A DNA stretch of 64,000 nucleotides from DAOUAE01 sp034433795. GTDB lineage: Bacteria > Chloroflexota > UBA6077 > FW602-bin22 > DAOUAE01. How positions within the stretch are numbered: position 1 is the stretch's first letter; each line of letters opens with the position of its first letter. The DNA lies in the NCBI GenBank assembly GCA_034433795.1, contig DAOUAE010000063.1:3816-67815 (forward strand). The letters run 5' to 3'. This document shows positions 1 through 5,645 of the stretch, one piece after another. The translations under genes and the position numbers were made by a program. The notes under the pieces are model-generated. The model was given only the letters and a program-made list of their open reading frames with translations. It was not told the DNA's origin and did no database searches.

Positions 1-70
1 ATTTACTTCCTAATAACTTCCGCCCTAGCGGCGCTACACCTTCAGCAGACCTTACCACTGGAGGTGTAGC

Positions 71-253
71 GTGCGCTTGCGCATCTCGCTCTCCGAACCC
101 GCCCTGCGGCGGCTCATCGAACGGGCCGTCCAGGACCGCCGACCAATTAACCTGGAGGCTGAGCACCTTTTGGAGCAGCTCCTGCTCGGCGAGCAGCCGC
201 CTGGGCAGGCCGCCGAGGCCCATTCGGGCCGGGAGGGGGCGCCGTGTCGGTGA
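71..253 (+). CDS. Small helical protein, possible ribbon-helix-helix regulator
   Basis: A 60-residue protein with a GTG start, chosen because a strong ribosome site (GGAGGTG, 60-66) lies just upstream. The first residues (MRLRISLSEPALRRLIERAV) read as a short strand followed by an amphipathic helix, and residues 27-40 form a second helix. This is the order seen in Arc/MetJ-type ribbon-helix-helix DNA-binding proteins, but I see no diagnostic residue that proves it. The stop overlaps the next start by 10 bases, so the gene is the first visible member of the element's replication string and is probably translated with it. A small copy-control or transcription regulator would fit. It could equally be an unrelated small helical protein. 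Confidence 0.5.
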   Translation: MRLRISLSEPALRRLIERAVQDRRPINLEAEHLLEQLLLGEQPPGQAAEAHSGREGAPCR

Positions 254-744
254 AAAATTTTGCCCCCCGGCCGGCGTACCAGGGGGCTGGTCAGCAAGCG
301 GCGGCAGTCAACGCCCCTGCCGTCGTGCATTCTACACCTGCCCCTGCGCCCGCGCAACTCTTGCGCCTTCCCGACGGCCGCGCCGTTGCCACCCTGGCCG
401 GCGACACTCTCGTTGCGCACCGGCGCGGCTCGCTTCACCGGCTGCGGCGACCGCCCGCCTGGGCGATTGACGCCGGCGTCCTGGCGGAGGCCGAGCGGGG
501 CGGAGCCTCGCTGGCGTGCATCGTGGACACCGAGGGGGGCCGGGAGTACTGGGCCACACTGGCGGTCCTGCGTCGGTTCGGCTTCCTACTCAACCGGGGC
601 CACGGCGAGCAGGTGGCTCTGCCGCTCAACCACTGGCGCCCGACCCGCGCCGAGGCTCTGCGCCTGGCTGAGCAGGTGGCTGCGGAGGCTCAGCTTGTCC
701 TGCCCGGCTTTGGAGCCGCGGGGGAGGGTGGGCGATGGCGGTGA
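244..744 (+). CDS. Hypothetical protein of the mobile element
   Basis: A 166-residue protein with a GTG start inside the end of the upstream gene (10-base overlap); its own end overlaps the primase-helicase start by 10 bases. Residues 1-40 are Ala/Pro-rich and probably disordered. Residues 40-160 look folded, with alternating strands and helices (LPDGRAVATLAGDTLVAHRR, then WAIDAGVLAEAERGGASLAC, then a Leu/Phe-rich segment and a C-terminal helix). I do not recognise the family. Tight coupling to the replication gene suggests a replication or element-maintenance role. That is inference from position only. Confidence 0.6.
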   Translation: MSVKNFAPRPAYQGAGQQAAAVNAPAVVHSTPAPAPAQLLRLPDGRAVATLAGDTLVAHRRGSLHRLRRPPAWAIDAGVLAEAERGGASLACIVDTEGGREYWATLAVLRRFGFLLNRGHGEQVALPLNHWRPTRAEALRLAEQVAAEAQLVLPGFGAAGEGGRWR

Positions 745-2684
745 ACACTCTCCAGGCCCTTGCCGAAGCCGTCCGCAAAGGTTTGCCCGTGGTCCCCGTC
801 ACCGGGAAGCGCCCGCCCATCCCCTGGCAGAAGTACATCACCGAACCCCCAACCGAGGCCGACCTGCAAGAGTGGCGGACCCTGCCCGACATCACCGGGC
901 TGGCCCTGGTCATCGGCCCGGCCCTGTGGCGAAAACACGCCTTTTTGTGGTGTCTGGACATTGAGGCCGAGCACCGCCCCGAAGCCGAGGCGTGGCTGGA
1001 CCAGCACGCCCCCGGCTGGCGGGACGGCCTGGTGGTGGAGACCGGCGGTGGTGGGGTGCACTGCTACTTTTTGAGCCCGTGCGCTGTCAGGACCCGCAAA
1101 ACGCCGTGGGGTGAGGTCAGAGGCGAGGGGAGCGTCTGCGTCCTGCCCCCTTCGGTCCACCCAGAGACCGGCCGCCCCTACCGCTGGCTCAGCCGGAGGC
1201 AGCCCGTCCGCCTCAACCCCGGCAACATCCCCGCAGCCTCATCCAACGGTCGGGCGACCGGGGCCGGGGTGCCCGTGGAGGCCCTGGGCGAGCCCATCCG
1301 GGAAGGGGAGCGGAATCAGACCCTGACCAGCATTGCGGGGAGCCTCCGGGCCCGCGGCGCCGACCAGAGCCTTATTGAGGCCGTGCTTTTGGAGCTGAAC
1401 GCCCGGCGCTGCGACCCGCCTCTGCCCGAAGATGAGGTCAAGGCCATCGCCCGGTCGGTGGGCAAGTACCCACCGGGGCAGGGGAACGGGCACACCCCCG
1501 ATTCGTTTTTACCGCTGTATAAGAGTAGTCCAGCGGTAAAAACGAATTCGGCCCCCCTCACCTTCCGGTCTGCGAAGGAGCTCGCGGCCACCGCTCCGAC
1601 CGAGCCGGAGTGGACCTGGCGGGGGTACCTTGCCCCCGGCGCCATCACCCTCCTGGCGGCCAGAGAGAAGGCCGGAAAGTCTACCCTGACCTACGCCCTG
1701 GTTGCGGCCCTCCAGCGCGGCCATGGGTTCCTGGGGCAGCCCGTCCGCCCGACCGGGGTGGTGGTCCTCTCCGAGGAGCCCGACGATGCCATCGTCGAAA
1801 AACTCCAGCGCTTCGGTCTGGACCAGGATGAGGAGGTGCACATCCTCAGCCGGTCGGGGCTAGGTCCCCAGCGCCCCACCCTGCATGAGGTCATCCCGGC
1901 GGCCATCGCCGAAGCCCAGGAGCACGGGTGTGGACTGCTGGTGGTCGATACCCTGGGCTTCTGGGGAGGCCTGCGCGGCGACGACGAGAACTCGGCCGGC
2001 GCCACCCAGGAGGCCCTGTGGCCGCTCATCCAGGCCGCCCAGGCGGGGCTGGCGGTGCTGGTGCTCCACCATACCACGAAGGTCGGCGATGAGGCCCGCG
2101 GGTCGACGGCCATCACCGCCCTGGCCGACATCATCCTGACCCTGCACCGGGAGAACGAGCACCCCCAGCGGCGCCGACTGGAGGGGCGCAGCCGCTACCA
2201 GGCCACCCCGGAGAGCCTCCTGATTGAACTCCGGGACGGCCAGTATGTGCTCCTGGGGACGCCCGACGAGGTCTCGGCTCAGGAGCGGACGGTCCGGGTG
2301 CTGGAGGCCCTCCCCGCCGAAGGGGAGGGGTTGACCCAGGCCGAAGTGGCCACGGCGACCGGCCTCCCCCAGCAGCGGGTGGCCGAGACGCTTCAGGCCC
2401 TGGTCCAGAGCGGCCAGGTGGTGCGGACCGGCACCGGGAAGCGGGGCGACCCCTACCGCTACCGCCAGAATGCGTTTCTACCGCCGGATGATTCTCCCAG
2501 CGGTAAAAACGAATCCGATACCCCCACCCTCGACCCGAATTCGTTTTTACCGCTGGACTATTCCTATATAGCGGTAAAAACGAATTCGGGGGAGCCCGTC
2601 CCACGCAGACCCCCAGCGGGCCTGCACACCCCAGGAGCGGGAGCGCCGGGCGAGGCCGGCCCGTGGGTTGAGGAGGTGTTCTGA
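735..2684 (+). CDS. Primase-polymerase/helicase replication protein
   Basis: A 649-residue multidomain replication protein. Residues 15-115 form an archaeo-eukaryotic prim-pol domain, with the metal-binding DxE pair (D75, E77) and the GGGGVHCY motif (H109) of bifunctional DNA primase/polymerases. Residues about 185-250 match a PriCT-type primase C-terminal helical domain. Residues about 280-510 form a RepA/RecA-like ATPase: Walker A is AREKAGKS (309-316, with Ala for the usual first Gly), Walker B ends at D405 (LLVVDT), and an HHTTK sensor motif follows. Residues 516-580 read as a winged helix. Such proteins prime and unwind DNA of plasmids, satellites and integrative elements. Three palindromic DNA repeats are translated in frame, one in the linker between primase and helicase (residues 256-272) and two in the C-terminal tail (579-594 and 602-618). 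The start is ATG after GGGGAGGG. Confidence 0.88.
   Translation: MAVNTLQALAEAVRKGLPVVPVTGKRPPIPWQKYITEPPTEADLQEWRTLPDITGLALVIGPALWRKHAFLWCLDIEAEHRPEAEAWLDQHAPGWRDGLVVETGGGGVHCYFLSPCAVRTRKTPWGEVRGEGSVCVLPPSVHPETGRPYRWLSRRQPVRLNPGNIPAASSNGRATGAGVPVEALGEPIREGERNQTLTSIAGSLRARGADQSLIEAVLLELNARRCDPPLPEDEVKAIARSVGKYPPGQGNGHTPDSFLPLYKSSPAVKTNSAPLTFRSAKELAATAPTEPEWTWRGYLAPGAITLLAAREKAGKSTLTYALVAALQRGHGFLGQPVRPTGVVVLSEEPDDAIVEKLQRFGLDQDEEVHILSRSGLGPQRPTLHEVIPAAIAEAQEHGCGLLVVDTLGFWGGLRGDDENSAGATQEALWPLIQAAQAGLAVLVLHHTTKVGDEARGSTAITALADIILTLHRENEHPQRRRLEGRSRYQATPESLLIELRDGQYVLLGTPDEVSAQERTVRVLEALPAEGEGLTQAEVATATGLPQQRVAETLQALVQSGQVVRTGTGKRGDPYRYRQNAFLPPDDSPSGKNESDTPTLDPNSFLPLDYSYIAVKTNSGEPVPRRPPAGLHTPGAGAPGEAGPWVEEVF
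1501..1547. repeat. Palindromic repeat copy 1, inside the primase-helicase gene
   Basis: A perfect 17-bp inverted repeat (1501-1517 and 1531-1547) with a 13-bp AT-rich spacer. The arm reads ATTCGTTTTTACCGCTG. Read in frame it gives the peptide DSFLPLYKSSPAVKTNS, which falls exactly between the primase C-terminal domain and the ATPase domain. Because the element is symmetric, the opposite strand encodes nearly the same peptide. Confidence 0.95.
2470..2514. repeat. Palindromic repeat copy 2, degenerate left arm
   Basis: The same element as at 1501, with three mismatches in the left arm (2470-2486) and an intact right arm (2498-2514). The spacer is two bases shorter than in copy 1, so the right arm is read in another frame (SGKNES instead of AVKTNS), yet the gene stays open. 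It lies just after the winged-helix domain. Confidence 0.85.
2534..2590. repeat. Palindromic repeat copy 3
   Basis: A perfect 20-bp inverted repeat (2534-2553 and 2571-2590) around a 17-bp spacer that includes CTATATA. Each arm contains GAATTCG and TTTTTACCGC, as in copy 1. In frame it gives NSFLPLDYSYIAVKTNS, nearly the copy 1 peptide with a different spacer. It lies in the C-terminal tail of the primase-helicase. Confidence 0.95.
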
Positions 2685-3064
2685 TGAGCGCCCGCACCCT
2701 CCTCGCCCGGCTGCGCCGTCTGGGGTGCCCGGTGCGCCTGGACGGCGACCGTCTGGTGCTGCACCGCCCGGCCGGGGTGGACCTGCCAGAGGACCTGCGC
2801 CAGGAGATTCAGGCCCACCGGGCGGCCCTCATCGCCCTCCTGCGCCACCGTCAGGACCGGCTGGGACGGCTCCGCCACGCCCGCGACCGGGCGCTTCAAC
2901 TGGTGCCCCGTGGCGCCCGGTCGGGCGACCCTCGACTGGAGCGGTATCTAAAACTCCTGCGGGCCTGGGCTGCCGAGTATGCCCGACAGCATCCCTCTCC
3001 CCTTCTGGGAGGACCACAGATACCGGCCTGGACAGGGGCCGTGAAGACCCCTGGGGAGGGGTGA
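2684..3064 (+). CDS. TubC_N-like docking-domain protein
   Basis: A 126-residue protein whose ATG overlaps the stop of the primase-helicase (TGATG), implying translational coupling. Residues 3-50 (LLARLRRLGCPVRLDGDRLV, then a Pro-rich turn, then a helix ending in AALIALLR) match the strand-strand-helix pattern of TubC_N docking domains. Those domains link subunits of nonribosomal peptide/polyketide enzymes and also occur alone on mobile elements. Residues 55-100 are a basic helical region (RHRQDRLGRLRHARDRAL). In this setting it may mediate contacts with the replication protein. The family call rests on pattern only. Confidence 0.6.
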   Translation: MSARTLLARLRRLGCPVRLDGDRLVLHRPAGVDLPEDLRQEIQAHRAALIALLRHRQDRLGRLRHARDRALQLVPRGARSGDPRLERYLKLLRAWAAEYARQHPSPLLGGPQIPAWTGAVKTPGEG

Positions 3065-3065
3065 G

Positions 3066-3791
3066 GTGGCCACCGCCCGCAACTCCGACGCCTACTTCAT
3101 CCGCGGGCGTCCCTATGTCCGGGTGACCCGCGTCCTGAGCGTCCTCGCCCGTCCGGGCCTGGTGGAGTGGGCCGCCGCCCAGGTCGCAGAGCGAGCCGTC
3201 GGAGGGCTCACGACCCTCCAGCGGCTGGCGACGCAGGACCCCGACCGGGCGGCGGCCTGGTTAGCGGCAGCTCCCACGGCGCTGCGAGATGAGGCCGCTG
3301 AGCGGGGCCGGGCGGTGCACGAGGCCGTTCGGGCGGTCCTGCTGGGGGCCCCGACCCCGTGGCTGGGGCCGGCCGAGGCGGGGTGTCTCAGCGCCTTCCT
3401 CAAGTTTTGGGAGCGAGAGCGGTTCCAGACCATTCTCGCCGCCGAGGGCCTGGTCATCAGCGAGACCTACGGCTATGCGGGGACGCTGGACCTGCTGGCG
3501 ACCGACAACGCCAGCATCACCCTCATTGACCTGAAGACGACAGGCGACTTCCGGCCGGAGCACGATTTGCAGGTCACCGCCTACGCCTTCGCCGACATCT
3601 ATCACGACCTGACCGGCCAGCCCCGCCCGATGCCGGCGGTGGACCGGCTGCTCATCGTGCGCTTGAACCCCAACGGCACCTACGCCACGCGAGAGATTTT
3701 CCCCGACCCGGAGACCCTGGAGGTGTTCCTGGCGTGTCTGCGCATTTACAGGTGGTTGACCAGAACGCACGCGGAGGTCCCCGACGCCTGA
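3066..3791 (+). CDS. PD-(D/E)XK nuclease, RecB/Cas4-like
   Basis: A 241-residue protein with a GTG start one base after the upstream stop. Residues 80-90 hold the GRAVHEAV motif, with the His typical of RecB-family nucleases (H85). The catalytic core follows: YAGTLDLL (D142), then LIDLKTTG (D155 and K157, the D-x-K signature), then a helix with the conserved QVTAYA motif. This is the arrangement of RecB-like, Cas4-like and phage exonucleases that act on DNA ends. Next to a primase-helicase it probably processes element DNA during replication or recombination. There is no cas gene nearby and no four-cysteine iron-sulphur cluster, so Cas4 itself is unlikely. Confidence 0.8.
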   Translation: MATARNSDAYFIRGRPYVRVTRVLSVLARPGLVEWAAAQVAERAVGGLTTLQRLATQDPDRAAAWLAAAPTALRDEAAERGRAVHEAVRAVLLGAPTPWLGPAEAGCLSAFLKFWERERFQTILAAEGLVISETYGYAGTLDLLATDNASITLIDLKTTGDFRPEHDLQVTAYAFADIYHDLTGQPRPMPAVDRLLIVRLNPNGTYATREIFPDPETLEVFLACLRIYRWLTRTHAEVPDA

Positions 3792-3969
3792 CCCGTTCAC
3801 CGAGGTCCTGGAGGCCATCATCCGGGCCGACAGGCGGGACCAGGACCGCCAGCAGCGGGAGCAGGAGCAGCGGGAGCGGCTGGAGGCCCTGGCGGCCCAA
3901 CTCCGGGCCCAACGGCTGAAGGCCCAGGAGCGGCGATTGCGCAGGCGGTGGCCCGGCTGGCCGTTGTGA
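3763..3969 (+). CDS. Possible coiled-coil protein lacking a clear start
   Basis: Directly after the nuclease gene there is an open frame after a stop at 3757-3759 that reads like coding sequence. It gives DPFTEVLEAIIRADRRDQ, then a Gln/Glu/Arg-rich helix, then a basic end (RRLRRRWPGWPL). No ATG, GTG or TTG lies in frame before residue 10. Either it starts at a rare codon (CTG), or it is reached by frameshifting from the nuclease gene end, or its start has been lost. The composition strongly suggests a real helical, basic, possibly DNA-binding protein. Confidence 0.4.
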   Translation, partial: ERTRRSPTPDPFTEVLEAIIRADRRDQDRQQREQEQRERLEALAAQLRAQRLKAQERRLRRRWPGWPL

Positions 3970-4057
3970 GGCTGCCAGGGGTCGGACCGGGACTGCCACA
4001 GCCTGCCGGTCTCTGCCGGCTGTCGGCCGCGGGCGGACATGGTGTCCGCAATCCGCG

Positions 4058-4261
4058 CTAGCCCTCGGCGGCGTCGGTCTGGGCCTGGTCCTTGCGGCGC
4101 TGGCGATAGCGCCGTTTGCGGACCCGCCAGGCGCACTGCTTGCTACAGTAGCGCCCCCGGCCCTTGGTGGTGAACTCCCGGCCGCACTCTTCACAGCGGC
4201 GGACCTTCTCCTTACGCAGCGAGGCCAGCAGGCGCCCAATGTCGCTGGGATTCGTGGCCAT
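4058..4261 (-). CDS. Small zinc-finger protein
   Basis: A 67-residue basic protein, transcribed against the rest of the element. The zinc ligands are CEEC and, 14 residues later, YCSKQC, a CxxC...CxxxC finger of the type seen in phage and plasmid DNA-binding proteins; the finger is followed by a very basic tail (RVRKRRYRQRRK). The ATG at 4261 is preferred over a TTG two codons upstream because GGGGAGGGG lies 8-9 bases before the ATG. It faces the replication genes tail to tail and diverges from the promoter at 4361. A regulator or nucleic-acid binder is likely. Confidence 0.7.
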   Translation of the reverse strand: MATNPSDIGRLLASLRKEKVRRCEECGREFTTKGRGRYCSKQCAWRVRKRRYRQRRKDQAQTDAAEG

Positions 4262-4360
4262 CGTCAACCCCTCCCCTCCCCGGAAACTCTCTCGCCCCCT
4301 AGTCTAGCAGAAGTCTGCGCCTAGCGCAAAACTAGTACTTTTTTCCTACCCTCTCCCCTC

Positions 4361-4389
4361 TTGACAATGGGAACGCATAGCGCTATGAT
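4361..4389 (+). promoter_or_regulatory. Near-consensus sigma-70 promoter
   Basis: TTGACA (4361-4366), a 17-bp spacer and TATGAT (4384-4389), in an AT-rich stretch unlike its surroundings. It drives the SWIM-domain gene at 4420, whose ribosome site is CAGGAGG. The 13-mer CCCCTCTTGACAA (4355-4367) recurs at a second promoter at 5194-5206. Confidence 0.85.
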
Positions 4390-4419
4390 TAGACTAGACA
4401 ATCACTCAGGAGGTCGGTA

Positions 4420-4689
4420 ATGCGGCTGGCGGTGCAGACAGAGCGGTGGACGGTGAACGGGCGGACGGTGGACCTGGTCGAGGTGCTGCGGCGGGCGGTC
4501 CAGCACCACGGGGCGGTGGTGCGGGCGAGCAAGCATCAGTGGTGGGCCCGGTCGGACCGGGACGCCTGGACCTGGTACCCGGTGGTGCTGGAGGGCCTGG
4601 AGGTCCGGTGTGGGTGCCCGGCCGGTCAGAGCGGCAAGCCCTGCAAGCACGGGGCGCGGGTGCTGGTTGAGGCCTACGGGCTGCGGTGA
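4420..4689 (+). CDS. SWIM zinc-finger protein
   Basis: An 89-residue protein starting at ATG 4420 after CAGGAGG. Its C-terminal third contains VRCGCPAGQSGKPCKHGARV, the C-x-C...C-x-H pattern of SWIM fingers, which bind DNA or proteins. The N-terminal part is Trp-rich (HQWWARSDRDAWTWYPVV), also common in short SWIM proteins that recognise substrates for export or modification. It is under the strong promoter at 4361 and is followed by a hairpin and an unknown gene. A role in element maintenance is plausible but unproven. Confidence 0.7.
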   Translation: MRLAVQTERWTVNGRTVDLVEVLRRAVQHHGAVVRASKHQWWARSDRDAWTWYPVVLEGLEVRCGCPAGQSGKPCKHGARVLVEAYGLR

Positions 4690-4700
4690 GGCGAGAGCAC

Positions 4701-4726
4701 GGGGCCGGGGTGAGAGCCCCGGCCCC
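4701..4726 (+). terminator. GC-rich hairpin between two element genes
   Basis: A perfect 10-bp stem (4701-4710 with 4717-4726; GGGGCCGGGG) around a 6-base loop. There is no T-run after it, so it may act as a partial terminator or an mRNA-stability hairpin rather than a full stop. Confidence 0.5.
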
Positions 4727-4749
4727 ACACACAAAGCAGGAGGTGTGCG

Positions 4750-5163
4750 ATGACCCAGGTCAACGGGACGGTCAAGAGCAGCAAGAGCGAGACCCTGGAG
4801 GGCGTGGTGGCGGCGGTCAATGAGCACGGGCTGCGGCTCCAGGGCCAGGGGACCTGGCTGAACTTCAGCAAGTTCGCCGAGGTCCAGCGGCCCCAGCCCG
4901 GCGCTCAGGTCCGGCTCCAGGTCTCCCAGGGCAAGTGGGTGAAGGCCCTGGAGGTCCTGCGCGAGCCCCCGCAGGAGACCGAGGCCCTGACCCGGAGCGA
5001 GGCCCCGACCCCGGACCGGCTCCAGATTCGGCTCAAGGCCCTGGCGCTGGCGGTGGCCCTGCACCGCCCCCCGGCCGGCGCCACCGAGGCCCCCGTCTTC
5101 CTGACCGAGACGACGCTCGAGGCCGCCACCAGGTTTGAGGCGTGGCTGCTGCGAGACGCCTGA
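4750..5163 (+). CDS. Hypothetical element protein, possible beta-barrel N-terminus
   Basis: A 137-residue protein starting at ATG after AGGAGGTG. Residues 1-70 alternate short strands (TLEGVVAAVNEHGLRLQGQG, then WLNFSKFAEV, then AQVRLQVSQGKWVKALEVL), like a small OB-like barrel of the sort that binds single-stranded nucleic acid. Residues 85-137 are helical. I do not recognise the family. It is the second gene of the unit started at 4361 and is followed by a GC hairpin. A single-strand-binding role would suit the neighbouring primase-helicase; this is inference from shape only. Confidence 0.6.
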   Translation: MTQVNGTVKSSKSETLEGVVAAVNEHGLRLQGQGTWLNFSKFAEVQRPQPGAQVRLQVSQGKWVKALEVLREPPQETEALTRSEAPTPDRLQIRLKALALAVALHRPPAGATEAPVFLTETTLEAATRFEAWLLRDA

Positions 5164-5170
5164 GCCCCTG

Positions 5171-5194
5171 GGGCCCGGTCGGGACGCCGGGCCC
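5171..5194 (+). terminator. GC hairpin after the element gene
   Basis: An 8-bp perfect stem (5171-5178 with 5187-5194) just after the stop at 5163, followed by CCTCTTG. The T content is weak, so termination may be partial or Rho-assisted. Confidence 0.5.
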
Positions 5195-5199
5195 CCCTC

Positions 5200-5228
5200 T
5201 TGACAACGCACAGCCCCAGGGGTGTACC
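5200..5228 (+). promoter_or_regulatory. Second element promoter with a palindromic operator
   Basis: TTGACA (5200-5205) with a 17-bp spacer and a weak -10 (TGTACC, 5223-5228). A perfect 9-bp inverted repeat (GCCCCAGGG 5213-5221, CCCTGGGGC 5227-5235) spans the spacer and -10, as expected for a repressor site. No protein gene follows on this strand before the tRNA. Confidence 0.55.
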
Positions 5229-5235
5229 CTGGGGC

Positions 5236-5330
5236 CTGCACATTCACAAACAAAGAGCCTGGCGGTGCGTGACCACCCCAGGCGTGGTCAGGGCCGGGTG
5301 AGGCGACCCTGACATCCTCAGTCTAGCAGC
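5236..5330 (+). ncRNA. Candidate structured small RNA
   Basis: The stretch downstream of the 5200 promoter has no convincing coding frame but can form several stems: GCCTGG 5257-5262 with 5278-5283; GTCAGGG 5287-5293 with CCCTGAC 5307-5313; and a competing stem GACCAC 5271-5276 with 5284-5289. The mutually exclusive pairings suggest a regulatory RNA, such as an antisense or copy-control RNA of the element. The evidence is structural only. Confidence 0.35.
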
Positions 5331-5473
5331 GTTCTCTCAGACTGTCCACCCTGTCGTCGCACGCTCCCCTTCCCCACACCGCGCCCGTGGTACCACACCG
5401 TACCACACCCGCAGGACCCTCCCTCTTCCCCGCGCCCACAAAAATGCGCCCGGCCGTACCGGGCGGGCACGGC

Positions 5474-5545
5474 GGCCCCGGGGCGACTCGAACGCCCGCC
5501 GCGCGGCTTAGGACGCCGCCGCTCTGTCCTCTGAGCTACGGGGCC
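5474..5545 (-). tRNA. tRNA-Arg (anticodon CCT)
   Basis: A complete 72-base cloverleaf on the minus strand: acceptor GGCCCCG/CGGGGCC, D-stem GCTC/GAGC, anticodon stem GCGGC/GCCGC, anticodon CCT at 5512-5510, and T-arm GGGCG-TTCGAGT-CGCCC. CCA is not encoded. It reads AGG codons. Its 3' end faces the mobile element, the usual polarity for integration into tRNA genes. Confidence 0.95.
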
Positions 5546-5645
5546 ATCCCGCAGACATTGTAGCAAAGGCCGCCCGCACGATCAAACCACCGTCTCCGCT
5601 CCATTCCGACCGCGACCGGGCGGATCCCCCAGCGGTCACCACCCG

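Noticed and set aside
3066..3791. Cas4
   Set aside because: RecB-like nuclease motifs are present but not the four cysteines of Cas4, and there are no cas genes nearby.
3734..3919. Short plus frame beginning MSAHLQ across the nuclease gene end
   Set aside because: Pro/Ser/Arg-rich shadow; the overlapping frame from 3763 has real coding character.
4301..5329. The 10-mer AGTCTAGCAG twice (4301 and 5320)
   Set aside because: It could mark regulator sites of the element, but ten bases and two copies are not enough to exclude chance.
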